Part shown: one piece after another, positions 8,398-16,797 of the stretch
How positions within the stretch are numbered: position 1 is the first letter of the stretch
Layout: the number at the start of each line of letters is the position of its first letter
DNA from: Mesorhizobium sp. M1E.F.Ca.ET.045.02.1.1
GTDB taxonomy: Bacteria > Pseudomonadota > Alphaproteobacteria > Rhizobiales > Rhizobiaceae
Direction: 5' to 3'
Assembly (NCBI RefSeq): GCF_003952485.1
Contig: NZ_CP034447.1
Location: forward strand, 4,106,501-4,170,500
DNA: 64,000 bases
Notes under the pieces: model-generated
What the model saw: the letters and a program-made list of their open reading frames with translations, nothing else
What the model was told of the DNA's origin: nothing
Databases searched by the model: none
Position numbers and translations under genes: made by a program

Positions 8398-11300
8398 TCA
8401 GTCGACGTTGTCCTGCGTCCACTTGAGGCTCTCGAAATCGAGCTTCATGGTGTCCGCGAAGACCCGGAAATCCTTTCCGGTCGTGAACTTCGTGCTGTTG
8501 AATGCTCCGTTCGCGCGAGTGGCCTCAAATGCGGCTTCACGCGCAATGGTGCTCATGATGGTCTCGACGGCGGCCGGAAGGAGGGCGACCTGATCGCCAA
8601 AGACTGTGTCGACGAACAGGTCGCCCTCCTCAGTTCCGATCTCGAGCTTCCCACCTCTGATGGTCGCGCCTGCCGCAAGCTTGAGCGCTTCGAGCGCGTC
8701 GGTCAGCGCAGTGATCGACACGAACTCCTGACGTTCGAGCAGCAGAACCGGCCGGTCGTCCCGCAGAACCCGCTTCTCGGCCTTCTTGCCGGCGATAAGA
8801 TTGATCTCGACCGTGTCGGAGATGCGTTCGTCGACGGTCGCAATGAGGCGGGCAATAACGGAACCTTCGGGCGCGACCATGGGGGCTTTGGCAGGCGGTG
8901 CCGTCTTCGGATCGCTGCCGTCGAACGTGACGCGCACCTGCGCCGAACGCGGTAGCACTGCCCAAGTAATCTCGAAGCCCGCGGAGGTGGACTGCGCTGA
9001 CGAAGAAAGTCGTACTGGCGCGAGCCATTCGAGGATCGGGCCCGACACCGCTTCATTTTTCGAATCGACCGCCATGAACCACGCCTTGGAGGCGCTAGTC
9101 TCCCACAGACGGCCCTGGACTCGCGCAGACGTGTTCGGATCGGGAGGACCGTGCTCGGAAGCATAGACGACGTCGGCGTCCTCCGGCGTCACCGTGAGTC
9201 GGTAGACGCCCTTATCGATCATCGGTTCGATTGCGCCGTCAAATCTGACCTGCACCGACGTTTGTCGGGTGAATTTCTTCTCGATGAGATTGCTACGCTC
9301 GCGCCAGTGTTTGGTTCGCACGCTCTCGTTGATGACGTAGTCGAGGCCACCCGAGGCGAGCCAGTACCATCCAGGCTTAGCTGCCGACTTCCGCTTCAGT
9401 TCGGCGCGCGGGACCGCGTCGGCATCGAAAAGCTCCTCCTCGGCTTCAGCTCTGATGGCTCGGATATCCTTCTCAATCTTGGCCGCGGGATAGAACTTGC
9501 CCCGCTCCTCCAGCGTCTTGAGGATCTGCTCCTCGCCCTTGTAGTCGTTGTTGTCGAACTCCATGCGGAACTGGCTGTAATCCCGCAGCGCCGCGCCCGT
9601 CGGGAACACGAGCGAGGAGAATGCTTCCCGCACGGCAGAAGTAAACTGGTTGGCAGCCCGCTCCCTGATTTTTTCGACGTCGCGCATCTGCGGGGATTCT
9701 TTGCCATGACGCGACAGGACAGACGCCCCAACGACGGCGATCGCCCGCATCTGCCGAGCGACAGAGCGGAGTGTGCCGAGCGCGTTGCGGTCGGCCGTCA
9801 GGATCAGCACACGATTGCGCCGATCAAGGTCTTCCCACCACTTAACGAGATCGGCGGGAAGCTCTGACGCCGAACGCTCCAGGATAATTAGTGTAACGTC
9901 CTCGTCGCCGATCTTGATCTGATCGAGCGACGGCAGAATCGCGAGCTGGCGGTAAAGAGACTTCGTTTTTGGTTCGAATACGACTTCCAGCTTTCGGCGC
10001 AGCTCCTGGTCGACGACCTCCTCCGCCAAGCTCGACGCAGTGTTATTGATCTCTGATGTGACGTTCGCTGTTTGCCCGAAAAAGATGCGCTGCGATGGAT
10101 CGAAGAAGAGATATTCCGCTTCCTGGGTGAGCTTGTCGATCGCGGACGCGATCGCCGGAGTCTTCGTGAGTGGGTCGATCAGAAACTCAACGATCTCGTT
10201 GCGGCGCAGGCCGAGGATTGGTTGCTCGGCAGTCGACAGGGATGCCATCAGTATAAGCTTGGCGACTGAGGTGGCGGTGGTTGAACCCACGCCGGCATCG
10301 ATCTCCTCGGCCTTTGCCATGCCGCGATCGGCGATATCCTTGGCAATGGCATTGGTGAAGTGCGTGTTGATTTTGCGCACTTCCTCGACCACGCCCTGAG
10401 TGTTGAAATCGAGGTGCTGCAGGCCAATTAGAAAGTCTTGGTCGGTTGATTTCCATGCGCTTCGGACGGCAAGGCGGAGGATGCGGATAAGTGCGCGCGT
10501 CTGCTGGTATCCCGGGTTCTCCTTAAATCGGGCAACCACGTCTCGGATCGAGGGGTGGAAGGGATAGGTTTCTCGGATGCGGGCAATGTAGCTCTCAGGA
10601 ACGACCGGAATATCTTCGACGCGCTTGGCCTTGTTCAACTCGTCAACGTAGGCCTGAGCGATCTCGTCGATCACATCGTCGTCGGGAATATGGTCGAACA
10701 GCTTCCTGCGGATGATCTGAAAAATCTCACCCGAGTTCTGCTGAACGGGCGTGATTGCCTGGGCGTATTTTCCATACTGCTTGTTCAACGTGTTAATTAG
10801 AGTCTTGAGTCTATTCGATCCCTCCGCGAACACGTCGTCGAGCAGATTCGTCACCACCACGCAGGCCGCAGGTAATTGACTGAGAGCGTTGAAGAGCCTC
10901 TCGAGCGCGCCGATCGTAATGTCGGCAAGTGTCGAGTTTCCGACCGTCTGCCCTTCGGCCATCTGAAGATAGCTTGGCAATTCGTCGAGCAGAATCAGGA
11001 CGGGTTCGTCACCGAGAGCCGCGATCCAGTCGTTGACACCAGGGGCCTTGGCGCCGTCTTTCCAGAAGCGCGACATGGTATCCGGACGACCTAGCCGTTC
11101 GGCGATCTCGCCCCACAGAAAGTTCGCCGGGTTCTGGTGACCGTTGAAGACAACGACCTTGGCCGCGCCAAACGTTGCTGTAGGCGCGATAGACGGGATG
11201 ATCCGGTGACGCAGGCCGTCATCCTGGGCTAGCAGGGCGAACGCGATTAGGGAGTGGGTCTTGCCGCCGCCCATCGACTGCGAGAGGTAGAACGCCCCAG

Positions 11301-11502
11301 CGTCCGACCTCCCCGAGAGCCGGTCAAAGCCGCCTCGGATCAGCGTATTCAGCCCGTCGGTGAAATGGTTCCTACGGAAGAATGCATCGGGATCGATCTT
11401 GCCCTTGTGCAGGTCCTCCACGTTGGCGATCTGGTCAACGAGCCCATCATCCTGCACGAGCGGCGAAATTTCGCATAGTTGTTGAACAGTTCTGATCGAC
11501 AT
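8398..11502 (-). CDS. DUF499-family AAA+-like ATPase
   Basis: A very large protein (about 1034 residues) with an N-terminal P-loop SMGGGKTHS (about 76-84 from this start) and a Walker B-like block VLILLDELPSY some 90 residues later. This matches DUF499/COG1483 predicted ATPases, which accompany DUF1156 methylases. The C-terminal third (after about 700) contains a segment 'RVTFDGSDPKTAPP', like the chitobiase-type repeats seen in the family. The ATG at 11502 follows a GGGGGGATCG ribosome site; a TTG four codons upstream is less likely. First large gene of the operon. Probably the motor or sensor of the system; biochemical role not established here. Confidence 0.85.
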   Translation of the reverse strand: MSIRTVQQLCEISPLVQDDGLVDQIANVEDLHKGKIDPDAFFRRNHFTDGLNTLIRGGFDRLSGRSDAGAFYLSQSMGGGKTHSLIAFALLAQDDGLRHRIIPSIAPTATFGAAKVVVFNGHQNPANFLWGEIAERLGRPDTMSRFWKDGAKAPGVNDWIAALGDEPVLILLDELPSYLQMAEGQTVGNSTLADITIGALERLFNALSQLPAACVVVTNLLDDVFAEGSNRLKTLINTLNKQYGKYAQAITPVQQNSGEIFQIIRRKLFDHIPDDDVIDEIAQAYVDELNKAKRVEDIPVVPESYIARIRETYPFHPSIRDVVARFKENPGYQQTRALIRILRLAVRSAWKSTDQDFLIGLQHLDFNTQGVVEEVRKINTHFTNAIAKDIADRGMAKAEEIDAGVGSTTATSVAKLILMASLSTAEQPILGLRRNEIVEFLIDPLTKTPAIASAIDKLTQEAEYLFFDPSQRIFFGQTANVTSEINNTASSLAEEVVDQELRRKLEVVFEPKTKSLYRQLAILPSLDQIKIGDEDVTLIILERSASELPADLVKWWEDLDRRNRVLILTADRNALGTLRSVARQMRAIAVVGASVLSRHGKESPQMRDVEKIRERAANQFTSAVREAFSSLVFPTGAALRDYSQFRMEFDNNDYKGEEQILKTLEERGKFYPAAKIEKDIRAIRAEAEEELFDADAVPRAELKRKSAAKPGWYWLASGGLDYVINESVRTKHWRERSNLIEKKFTRQTSVQVRFDGAIEPMIDKGVYRLTVTPEDADVVYASEHGPPDPNTSARVQGRLWETSASKAWFMAVDSKNEAVSGPILEWLAPVRLSSSAQSTSAGFEITWAVLPRSAQVRVTFDGSDPKTAPPAKAPMVAPEGSVIARLIATVDERISDTVEINLIAGKKAEKRVLRDDRPVLLLERQEFVSITALTDALEALKLAAGATIRGGKLEIGTEEGDLFVDTVFGDQVALLPAAVETIMSTIAREAAFEATRANGAFNSTKFTTGKDFRVFADTMKLDFESLKWTQDNVD

Positions 11503-11525
11503 CGATCCCCCCAAGCACGAAACTA

Positions 11526-11756
11526 CTAGCGGAACGCCGGGTTTGCCCCATTGCCGGACGCCCGGATTTCACGTTCTCGGAGCCATTCCCGGATGGCTTC
11601 TTCAGCGATCTCGTAGCTATGACGGTCGTCATCAACGGCCGCTTTCTTAAGCGCCTTGATAACATCCGGATCGAGATAGACGAGCAACGATCGCCGACCG
11701 TCGATCCGTTGGCTTGGCGCTCGACTCGAGGATCGAACGATTGGTTTTTGCGCCAT
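11526..11756 (-). CDS. ribbon-helix-helix DNA-binding protein
   Basis: A 76-residue protein. The segment RRSLLVYLDPDVIKALKKAA followed by HSYEIAEEAIREWL is a typical MetJ/Arc ribbon-helix-helix: a short strand, helix A with the conserved turn, and helix B. It precedes the DUF499 gene by 23 bp and could autoregulate the operon. The start is uncertain, since an ATG 13 codons upstream is also open. It could instead be an orphan antitoxin, but no toxin gene is adjacent. Confidence 0.65.
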   Translation of the reverse strand: MAQKPIVRSSSRAPSQRIDGRRSLLVYLDPDVIKALKKAAVDDDRHSYEIAEEAIREWLREREIRASGNGANPAFR

Positions 11757-11872
11757 TCGGATAGCCAGATAGCTAGAACATGACATCTTCAGCATCTAGC
11801 AGTTGAGTTTCGTTTTCGACAAGCGGAAGTTTTCGGTGAGGGCGGATTTATTAAATGAAAGGTTCCGCCAGT

Positions 11873-12076
11873 CTAGAGGCTGTCCCGGTTCCCCTTTTGC
11901 GCTTCTCCCGGCGTCACGCCGGCGGCCCGCTCCAAATCCACCATTACCAGGGCTAGCAGATCGCGCTTGGTGCCGTGCAGAATAGACACGACCTGTTGCG
12001 CGAGTTCCATGGTGTCGCGCGCTTCTTCCGGCGTGCGGCCCCAGAGATGCGGGGCAGCGCTCAACAGCATTTCCAT
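11873..12076 (-). CDS. small hypothetical protein
   Basis: About 67 residues starting MEMLLSAAPHLWGRTPEEARDTME, mostly helical by composition. ATG 12076 has AGGA nine bases upstream; an alternative start at 12100 adds eight residues. It overlaps the 3' end of the upstream HTH gene and is probably co-transcribed. No family recognised. Confidence 0.45.
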   Translation of the reverse strand: MEMLLSAAPHLWGRTPEEARDTMELAQQVVSILHGTKRDLLALVMVDLERAAGVTPGEAQKGNRDSL

Positions 12077-12318
12077 CGAATAAATCCTAGGATTTCGCAC
12101 AGGTGGATCATTCGGGTTACATGCATCTTTGAAAATGCACGTTCGTAGCGGCCATAAACCTGCATCGAAAGGCCAAGCAAGGGCGCGAGCTCGGCGCGCG
12201 TCAGATCCTTGCGCCTTGCGGATGAAGGTGGCAATTCTTTGATCGATCTCCCCGAGCGTTTTGATGCCTCCGAATCCCGGGTGGATTTATCGATCTCGGG
12301 ATCAATCGTCTCAACCAA
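12061..12318 (-). CDS. XRE-type helix-turn-helix regulator (small)
   Basis: The C-terminal half reads LTRAELAPLLGLSMQVYGRYER, then MIHLCEILGF, the layout of a Cro/XRE helix-turn-helix. The protein is at most 85 residues and its start is unclear (the furthest candidate is a TTG). It overlaps the next small gene and points toward the defence operon, so a regulatory role is plausible. AT-richer than the flanking metabolic operons, in line with acquired DNA. Confidence 0.55.
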   Translation of the reverse strand: MVETIDPEIDKSTRDSEASKRSGRSIKELPPSSARRKDLTRAELAPLLGLSMQVYGRYERAFSKMHVTRMIHLCEILGFIRWKCC

Positions 12319-12449
12319 ATCGATTTTGTTCTTATAAGGCGTCCATATCCTTAGGCACGTCCCCTCCCTCCCACTGAGAGAAAATCAGCGAGCCCTGGCA
12401 GCAACTATTCGCCAAGTACCCGGTTCGCCCTCGAACACAGCTTCGACAA

Positions 12450-12760
12450 GTTTTCCCCATCGACCCACCCCAGATGCGCCAGGAGTTCGCACGCGATAGT
12501 GCCGATGATGGTCGAACTTGCCGCCAGGATAGCACAATCGACCGATCGCGGCTTTCCGATCATCGCCGCGCTGATGGAGGCGTTGCTGGAACGGAAATTC
12601 ATCCTACCGGCGCCGGGCACGTTGGAGCGAGCGGCTGCGGCCGGCCGCGCCAGAGCGCAGCGCCTGGCGGCCGATGCATTGATCGCACCGTTGACACAGG
12701 ACCATCTCGCTGGACTCGACGTGTTGGTCGTCAATGATCCAGGCGACGGGCCGCAGCTAA
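12450..12760 (+). pseudogene. Tn3-family transposase relic (N-terminal DUF4158 region)
   Basis: A plus-strand frame contains AARIAQSTDRGFPIIAALME, then KFILPAPGTLERAAAAGRAR, then DHLAGLDVLVVNDP. This resembles the N-terminal domain of Tn3-family TnpA. Only about 100 of roughly 1000 residues remain, with no open frame on either side. It forms the right border of the defence-like island and is evidence of transposition there. Confidence 0.5.
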
Positions 12761-12764
12761 CGCC

Positions 12765-12905
12765 GGGCTTTCGCAGGCAGCAACTGCTTTGCCGCAACGA
12801 TCCCGCCATTGACATACGCCGGCCGGCGCGGTGGCTTGCCCACATCCGCGTGTTTCGCCAAGGCGTCATAAGAGCCGTTCGCCAGGGGCAGGAACCCGCC
12901 TTACG
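12765..12905 (-). pseudogene. possible second transposase 3' fragment
   Basis: On the minus strand a short frame reads SYDALAKHADVGKPPRRPAY, followed by VNGGIVAAKQLLPAKARR and a stop. It looks like the conserved C-terminus of a larger protein, perhaps a transposase, abutting the Tn3 relic in the opposite orientation. The family is not identified; recorded as a gene fragment only. The remaining bases up to 13,033 show no gene. Confidence 0.25.
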
Positions 12906-13033
12906 CAAGAGTAATCTGTTGATAGCTGGTCAAAGAGCAGGGCTCTGGTGCCGTTGCGGTGGTATTGATGCTTGCCGCCTATCTCCTTTCCAGATAGGCA
13001 TATTGAACGCTGGAGATCGCGCTCCAGCCGGAT

Positions 13034-13972
13034 ATGCTTACCGTGGAAATCAGGCAGCTAAGATACTTCGTAGGCGTGGTCGACGCGGGCAGTTTTACGA
13101 AGGCGGCTTCGCTCCTTCACGTGGCGCAGAGCGCGCTTAGCTTGCATGTGCGTCAGCTCGAAGAACGCTTTGGTACTCAGCTGCTTCTACGTGACCGGAC
13201 CGGTGTGACCGTGACGGCTTCCGGAGCGAAGCTGCTCGAGCGGGCGCGGACAATTTTAGAGGAAATTCATCTCACCGAAGCGGAACTGACCAACTCGGTA
13301 ATCTCCCCTGCGGGGGAGGTCACAATAGCCATTCCGTCCGGGGCCGCCCGCGTCCTGAGCGGACCGTTGCTGGAATCGGTAATGAACGAGCTGCCGCGGA
13401 TTTCGCTCAAGATGATCGAAGGCATGACCGGGCCGCTTGAGGAATGGATGGCTGCTGGCCGGTTCAACCTGGCGGTGCTCTATCGAACCGCCGAAGCCGT
13501 GGGTCACACGATGGTGCTGGCACGCGAAGAATTTTGCTTGGTGGTGCCGGCGGGTAAGCCGCCTTTCGAAGATTCGATACCTCTTGCCGATCTGCACGCA
13601 TTTCCGCTGGCAGTTCCTATGCGTAGCAACAACACCAGGCGATCGGTCGCAGATGTCGTTGCACAGCACGGGTGCGTGCTGGACGTAAGATTTGAGGTCG
13701 ATTCGCTTTCCACAATCGTCAATATGGTGATCGAGGGGAAGACTTATTCCATACTTACCCCGTCGGCCGTTCACAAAGAAGCCTCTGAGGGACTGGTCCG
13801 GACGGTTAGAATTGTCGATCCGGTGATTACCCGGTCGGTTGTGCTGGCCGTAAATCCGACAGATGAACGTTCTCCGGCCGTCTCCGCTGTCCGTAAGCTC
13901 ATCCCTAAGGTCGCCAGAACGTTGATTGAAAGCCGGTGCTGGTCAGCCACACTTCCGGACAACAACCCCTGA
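13034..13972 (+). CDS. LysR-type transcriptional regulator
   Basis: A 312-residue protein with an N-terminal winged HTH (EIRQLRYFVGVVDAGSFTKAA...AQSALSLHVRQLEE) and a C-terminal type 2 periplasmic-binding-like effector domain. The sequence resembles the Nac/CynR branch. It stands alone: relics on the left, and on the right 400 bp without a gene before the convergent nickel permease. Its target is therefore not obvious. It may once have controlled genes lost through the neighbouring transposition. The effector ligand cannot be told from sequence. Confidence 0.85.
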   Translation: MLTVEIRQLRYFVGVVDAGSFTKAASLLHVAQSALSLHVRQLEERFGTQLLLRDRTGVTVTASGAKLLERARTILEEIHLTEAELTNSVISPAGEVTIAIPSGAARVLSGPLLESVMNELPRISLKMIEGMTGPLEEWMAAGRFNLAVLYRTAEAVGHTMVLAREEFCLVVPAGKPPFEDSIPLADLHAFPLAVPMRSNNTRRSVADVVAQHGCVLDVRFEVDSLSTIVNMVIEGKTYSILTPSAVHKEASEGLVRTVRIVDPVITRSVVLAVNPTDERSPAVSAVRKLIPKVARTLIESRCWSATLPDNNP

Positions 13973-14375
13973 CCGACGGAGGGTCGCGTGTCACCTGCGG
14001 ATCGATGTAGAGGTTGATCGCGACATAAGGCTGCTCGGATGAAGCCTCGTTGATCTGACCTATGGCGGCGGCGAGTTCGGCCCGCCACGACCATGCAGTG
14101 CCCGGCTCCACCAAGCGCAGGCCGACGCCGCTTGGCGCTCGCTATGGATCAGGGGGCCAGCTGACGGTCGCGGTGTTCATGCCAAAGTCTATGCCGCAAA
14201 TCCCTGAACGCGAGTTAAATTGATAACGCCCAGCCGGCTTCGGGAACTCATCAGAAAAGAGCCTTGAACACCGTCTGCTTAGTAGGTGCCGTGCGAGCCT
14301 AAGCGGGGGCGCCGACGCGGATTCGGTTGCGCGGCGTTGGCCGGAGGGCGGTTGGGCATAATTTTTCTCGCCAGG
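13973..14375. other. intergenic stretch without a supported gene
   Basis: About 400 bases between the LysR gene and the 3' end of the nickel permease. Short minus-strand frames (one reading VEPGTAWSWRAELAAAIGQI) look like debris of an older gene but match nothing I recognise. No clear promoter, terminator or repeat was seen. Confidence 0.4.
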
Positions 14376-15428
14376 TCACGGAGCCGTCATCGCTTCCGCT
14401 CTGTCGTAGCCGTTGAGCTTGTAGACAAGATTCGAGACCAGCCAGCAGAGGACAAATATTCCGACAACGATGTAGCCGAAGATGGTTAGGTCGCCATTCA
14501 CGTTGCCAACGACATTCCACACCCCTCCGTGCAAGCTCAGCCTGTCGGCAATCAGCCCAAGCGTCTCGATACCGCCGATGAAGATGGCGACCACCACGGA
14601 TGCGGCCGTAATCGTCATGTTGTACCAGAGCTTGCGTGTCGGATTCACAAACGCCCAACCGTAAGCGCGGGTGGTCAGTACGCTGTCGATCGTGTCCAAG
14701 AGCGACATCCCGGCGGTGAACAGAGCCGGAAAGATCAATATCGTCCAGAACGACGTGCCGGCTGCTGCCTGCGCCGCCGAAATGCCGAGCAGGCCGATTT
14801 CGGTTGCGGTGTCGAACCCGAGTCCGAACAGAAAGCCGACCGGGTACATATGCCAGGAGCGTGTGACGACGCGAAACACTGGCCGGAAAATGCGGGCGAA
14901 GAAGCCGCGTCCGGCCGGCAGCGTCTCCAGATCCTCCTCGACCATGGGCTCGCCACGTTGAGCTTTCGAAAAGGCCCGCCAGATGCTTTTGAGAATGAAG
15001 AGGTTCGCGATGCCAATGGCGAGCAGGAACAGGGCCGAGATGCAGGTTCCAATCATGCCGCCAATTTCGTGAAACCTTTCCAACCGGCCTTGAAGGGCCG
15101 CGGCCGTCCCGGCGATCGCCAAGGATGCCAGCACGACGATCGTGGAATGGCCGAGCGAAAAGAACAGCCCAGCCGAGAAGGGAGCCTTCTTCTCCTGCAT
15201 CAGCTTGCGCACGACATTATCGATCGCAGCGATATGGTCGGCATCGAAAGCATGCCTCAGCCCAAACGTATAAGCGAGCAAGGCCGTGCCGAGCAGGGCG
15301 GGATGATGGGAAAAGGCAAACCAGGTCGATGCCCAGGCGGCTATGTTGGCCGCGATCAGAAAAACGCAAGTGAGCACCGTCTTGCAGCGCAGATGATCGG
15401 GCCGGTCGTCGAATAGATTGGCAATCAT
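14376..15428 (-). CDS. NiCoT-family nickel permease (HoxN/HupN/NixA type)
   Basis: A 350-residue integral membrane protein with eight or so hydrophobic segments and the NiCoT signature H-x4-DH in TM2 (RHAFDADHIAAIDNV). Further family blocks are LGHSTIVV and GFLFGLGFDTATEIGLL. It would import Ni2+ for insertion into HupL by HypA/HypB. It is the last gene of the hydrogenase operon, 77 bp after hypB, which supports nickel rather than cobalt as substrate. Length is typical for the family. Confidence 0.9.
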   Translation of the reverse strand: MIANLFDDRPDHLRCKTVLTCVFLIAANIAAWASTWFAFSHHPALLGTALLAYTFGLRHAFDADHIAAIDNVVRKLMQEKKAPFSAGLFFSLGHSTIVVLASLAIAGTAAALQGRLERFHEIGGMIGTCISALFLLAIGIANLFILKSIWRAFSKAQRGEPMVEEDLETLPAGRGFFARIFRPVFRVVTRSWHMYPVGFLFGLGFDTATEIGLLGISAAQAAAGTSFWTILIFPALFTAGMSLLDTIDSVLTTRAYGWAFVNPTRKLWYNMTITAASVVVAIFIGGIETLGLIADRLSLHGGVWNVVGNVNGDLTIFGYIVVGIFVLCWLVSNLVYKLNGYDRAEAMTAP

Positions 15429-15505
15429 GATCTATGCCCCACTCGCGTAGCGCGCAGCCTTGGCCAAAGACGACCAATCACCTGCGCAATCTTTTTGGCT
15501 TTTGC

Positions 15506-16453
15506 CTAGATTTTGTGTGCGGCGGACCTTTGCGGCGCAATCGCAGAGGACTGGCCAAGAGATCGCCGATGGTTGCGCAGCCAGCCGTACCACTGGTCGA
15601 CGCCCTCGCCGTTGCGCACCGACAAAGCTATCGCCTCGATTGCCGGATTGACTGCACGTGCATTGGCCAAAGCGACATCCATATCAAAATCGACATAGGG
15701 CAACAGATCGGTCTTGCTGATGATCATGAGGTTGGCCGCCTGGAACATGTTCGGATACTTGAGCGGTTTGTCCTGGCCCTCGGTTACCGAGAGAACGATG
15801 ACCTTTGCATCTTCGCCGAGGTCGAACAGCGCGGGACAGACGAGATTGCCGACATTTTCGATCAGCACCATCGCGCCGCTGGGCGGCCTCAGTTCCTGGA
15901 GAGCCTGCGCGACCATGTCAGCCTCGAGGTGGCATCCCGTGCCAGTGTTGACCTGAACCGCCGCTGCCCCGGCGGCGCGAATGCGTTCGCCGTCATTGGC
16001 GGTGGCCTGATCGCCTTCGATCACGAAGATCGGGATTTCGTCCTTGAGGTCCTGAATTGTCCGTTCCAAAAGCGTCGTCTTGCCGGCGCCGGGCGAGCTG
16101 ACGATGTTCAATGCCAGGATTTCCCGCCCCTCGAACCAGCCTCGGTTGCGCATGGCGAGCGTGTCGTTCTTGGCAAGCAAGCGGGCCTCCAGCTCGACGA
16201 CAGTCGTCCCGCGCCCATGGCCATGTTGATGCTCATGGCCATCATGATCGTGGTGATGATGTCCGTGCTCATGGTCGTGCACATGCCCATCGCCATGGTG
16301 GTGGGAATGCGAATGGCCATGATCATGCTCATGATCGTCGCGATGGTGGCCAGGGTGCTCGCTGGTGTGACCGCCCAACGGCCGGACCAGGCCCGTCTGT
16401 AAATTCAGCATCCTGGCGTTGGTGTTTGATCCGCATCCACAGGTCGCGCACAT
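15506..16453 (-). CDS. hypB: hydrogenase nickel-incorporation GTPase HypB
   Basis: A 315-residue SIMIBI GTPase that drives nickel delivery to HupL. The N-terminus has the CxxCGC nickel motif (MCATCGCG). A His-rich stretch of about 50 residues (roughly 29-80) follows and probably stores nickel. The P-loop is SSPGAGKTTLL, with later blocks EGDQAT, ENVGNLVCP and ISKTDLLP. Its start overlaps the hypA stop as TGATG. Storage by the His-rich region is known for rhizobial HypB proteins; here it is inferred from composition. Confidence 0.96.
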   Translation of the reverse strand: MCATCGCGSNTNARMLNLQTGLVRPLGGHTSEHPGHHRDDHEHDHGHSHSHHHGDGHVHDHEHGHHHHDHDGHEHQHGHGRGTTVVELEARLLAKNDTLAMRNRGWFEGREILALNIVSSPGAGKTTLLERTIQDLKDEIPIFVIEGDQATANDGERIRAAGAAAVQVNTGTGCHLEADMVAQALQELRPPSGAMVLIENVGNLVCPALFDLGEDAKVIVLSVTEGQDKPLKYPNMFQAANLMIISKTDLLPYVDFDMDVALANARAVNPAIEAIALSVRNGEGVDQWYGWLRNHRRSLGQSSAIAPQRSAAHKI

Positions 16454-16791
16454 CAGGCAGCCTCCTCGAGTTCCATTTCCCTGATCTTCAGTTCCTCGCC
16501 AGTCAGCCGATCGAGCAATCGCGAGCCGCAGCCACAGGCTTGGTAGAGCGTCGAAGTTTCGAACTCGGCGCCGCAGCCGCGACAGCGGCAGCGGCCGGTG
16601 ATTTCTCTGATCTCGAGCACGGCGCCTTCAAGCGCCGTCCCCTTCGACACGACATCGAAGCAAAAGGCCAGCGCATCCGGCATGACCCCGGCAAGACGCC
16701 CGACATCAAGCGTAACGCGTCTGACACGGCGGCCCTTCGCTGCGTCCTCCACGATCGAAACGATGTTTCGGGTGATGCCGAGTTCGTGCAT
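16453..16791 (-). CDS. hypA: hydrogenase nickel chaperone HypA
   Basis: A 112-residue protein beginning MHELGITRNIV, where His2 is the nickel ligand. The C-terminal half has a zinc domain with two Cys clusters (CRCRGC and ACGCG). It works with HypB to load nickel into the HupL precursor. It starts 6 bp after hypE stops. Length and motif spacing are normal for HypA. Confidence 0.96.
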   Translation of the reverse strand: MHELGITRNIVSIVEDAAKGRRVRRVTLDVGRLAGVMPDALAFCFDVVSKGTALEGAVLEIREITGRCRCRGCGAEFETSTLYQACGCGSRLLDRLTGEELKIREMELEEAA

Positions 16792-16797
16792 GGTTCC

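Noticed and set aside
2031..11502. Calling the defence-like operon DISARM
   Set aside because: No DUF1998 (DrmB) or DrmA-type helicase gene was found; only methylase, SNF2 and PLD functions are shared.
15434..16402. Long plus-strand frames opposite hypB
   Set aside because: Mirror of the His-rich hypB codons; no family similarity and no ribosome site.
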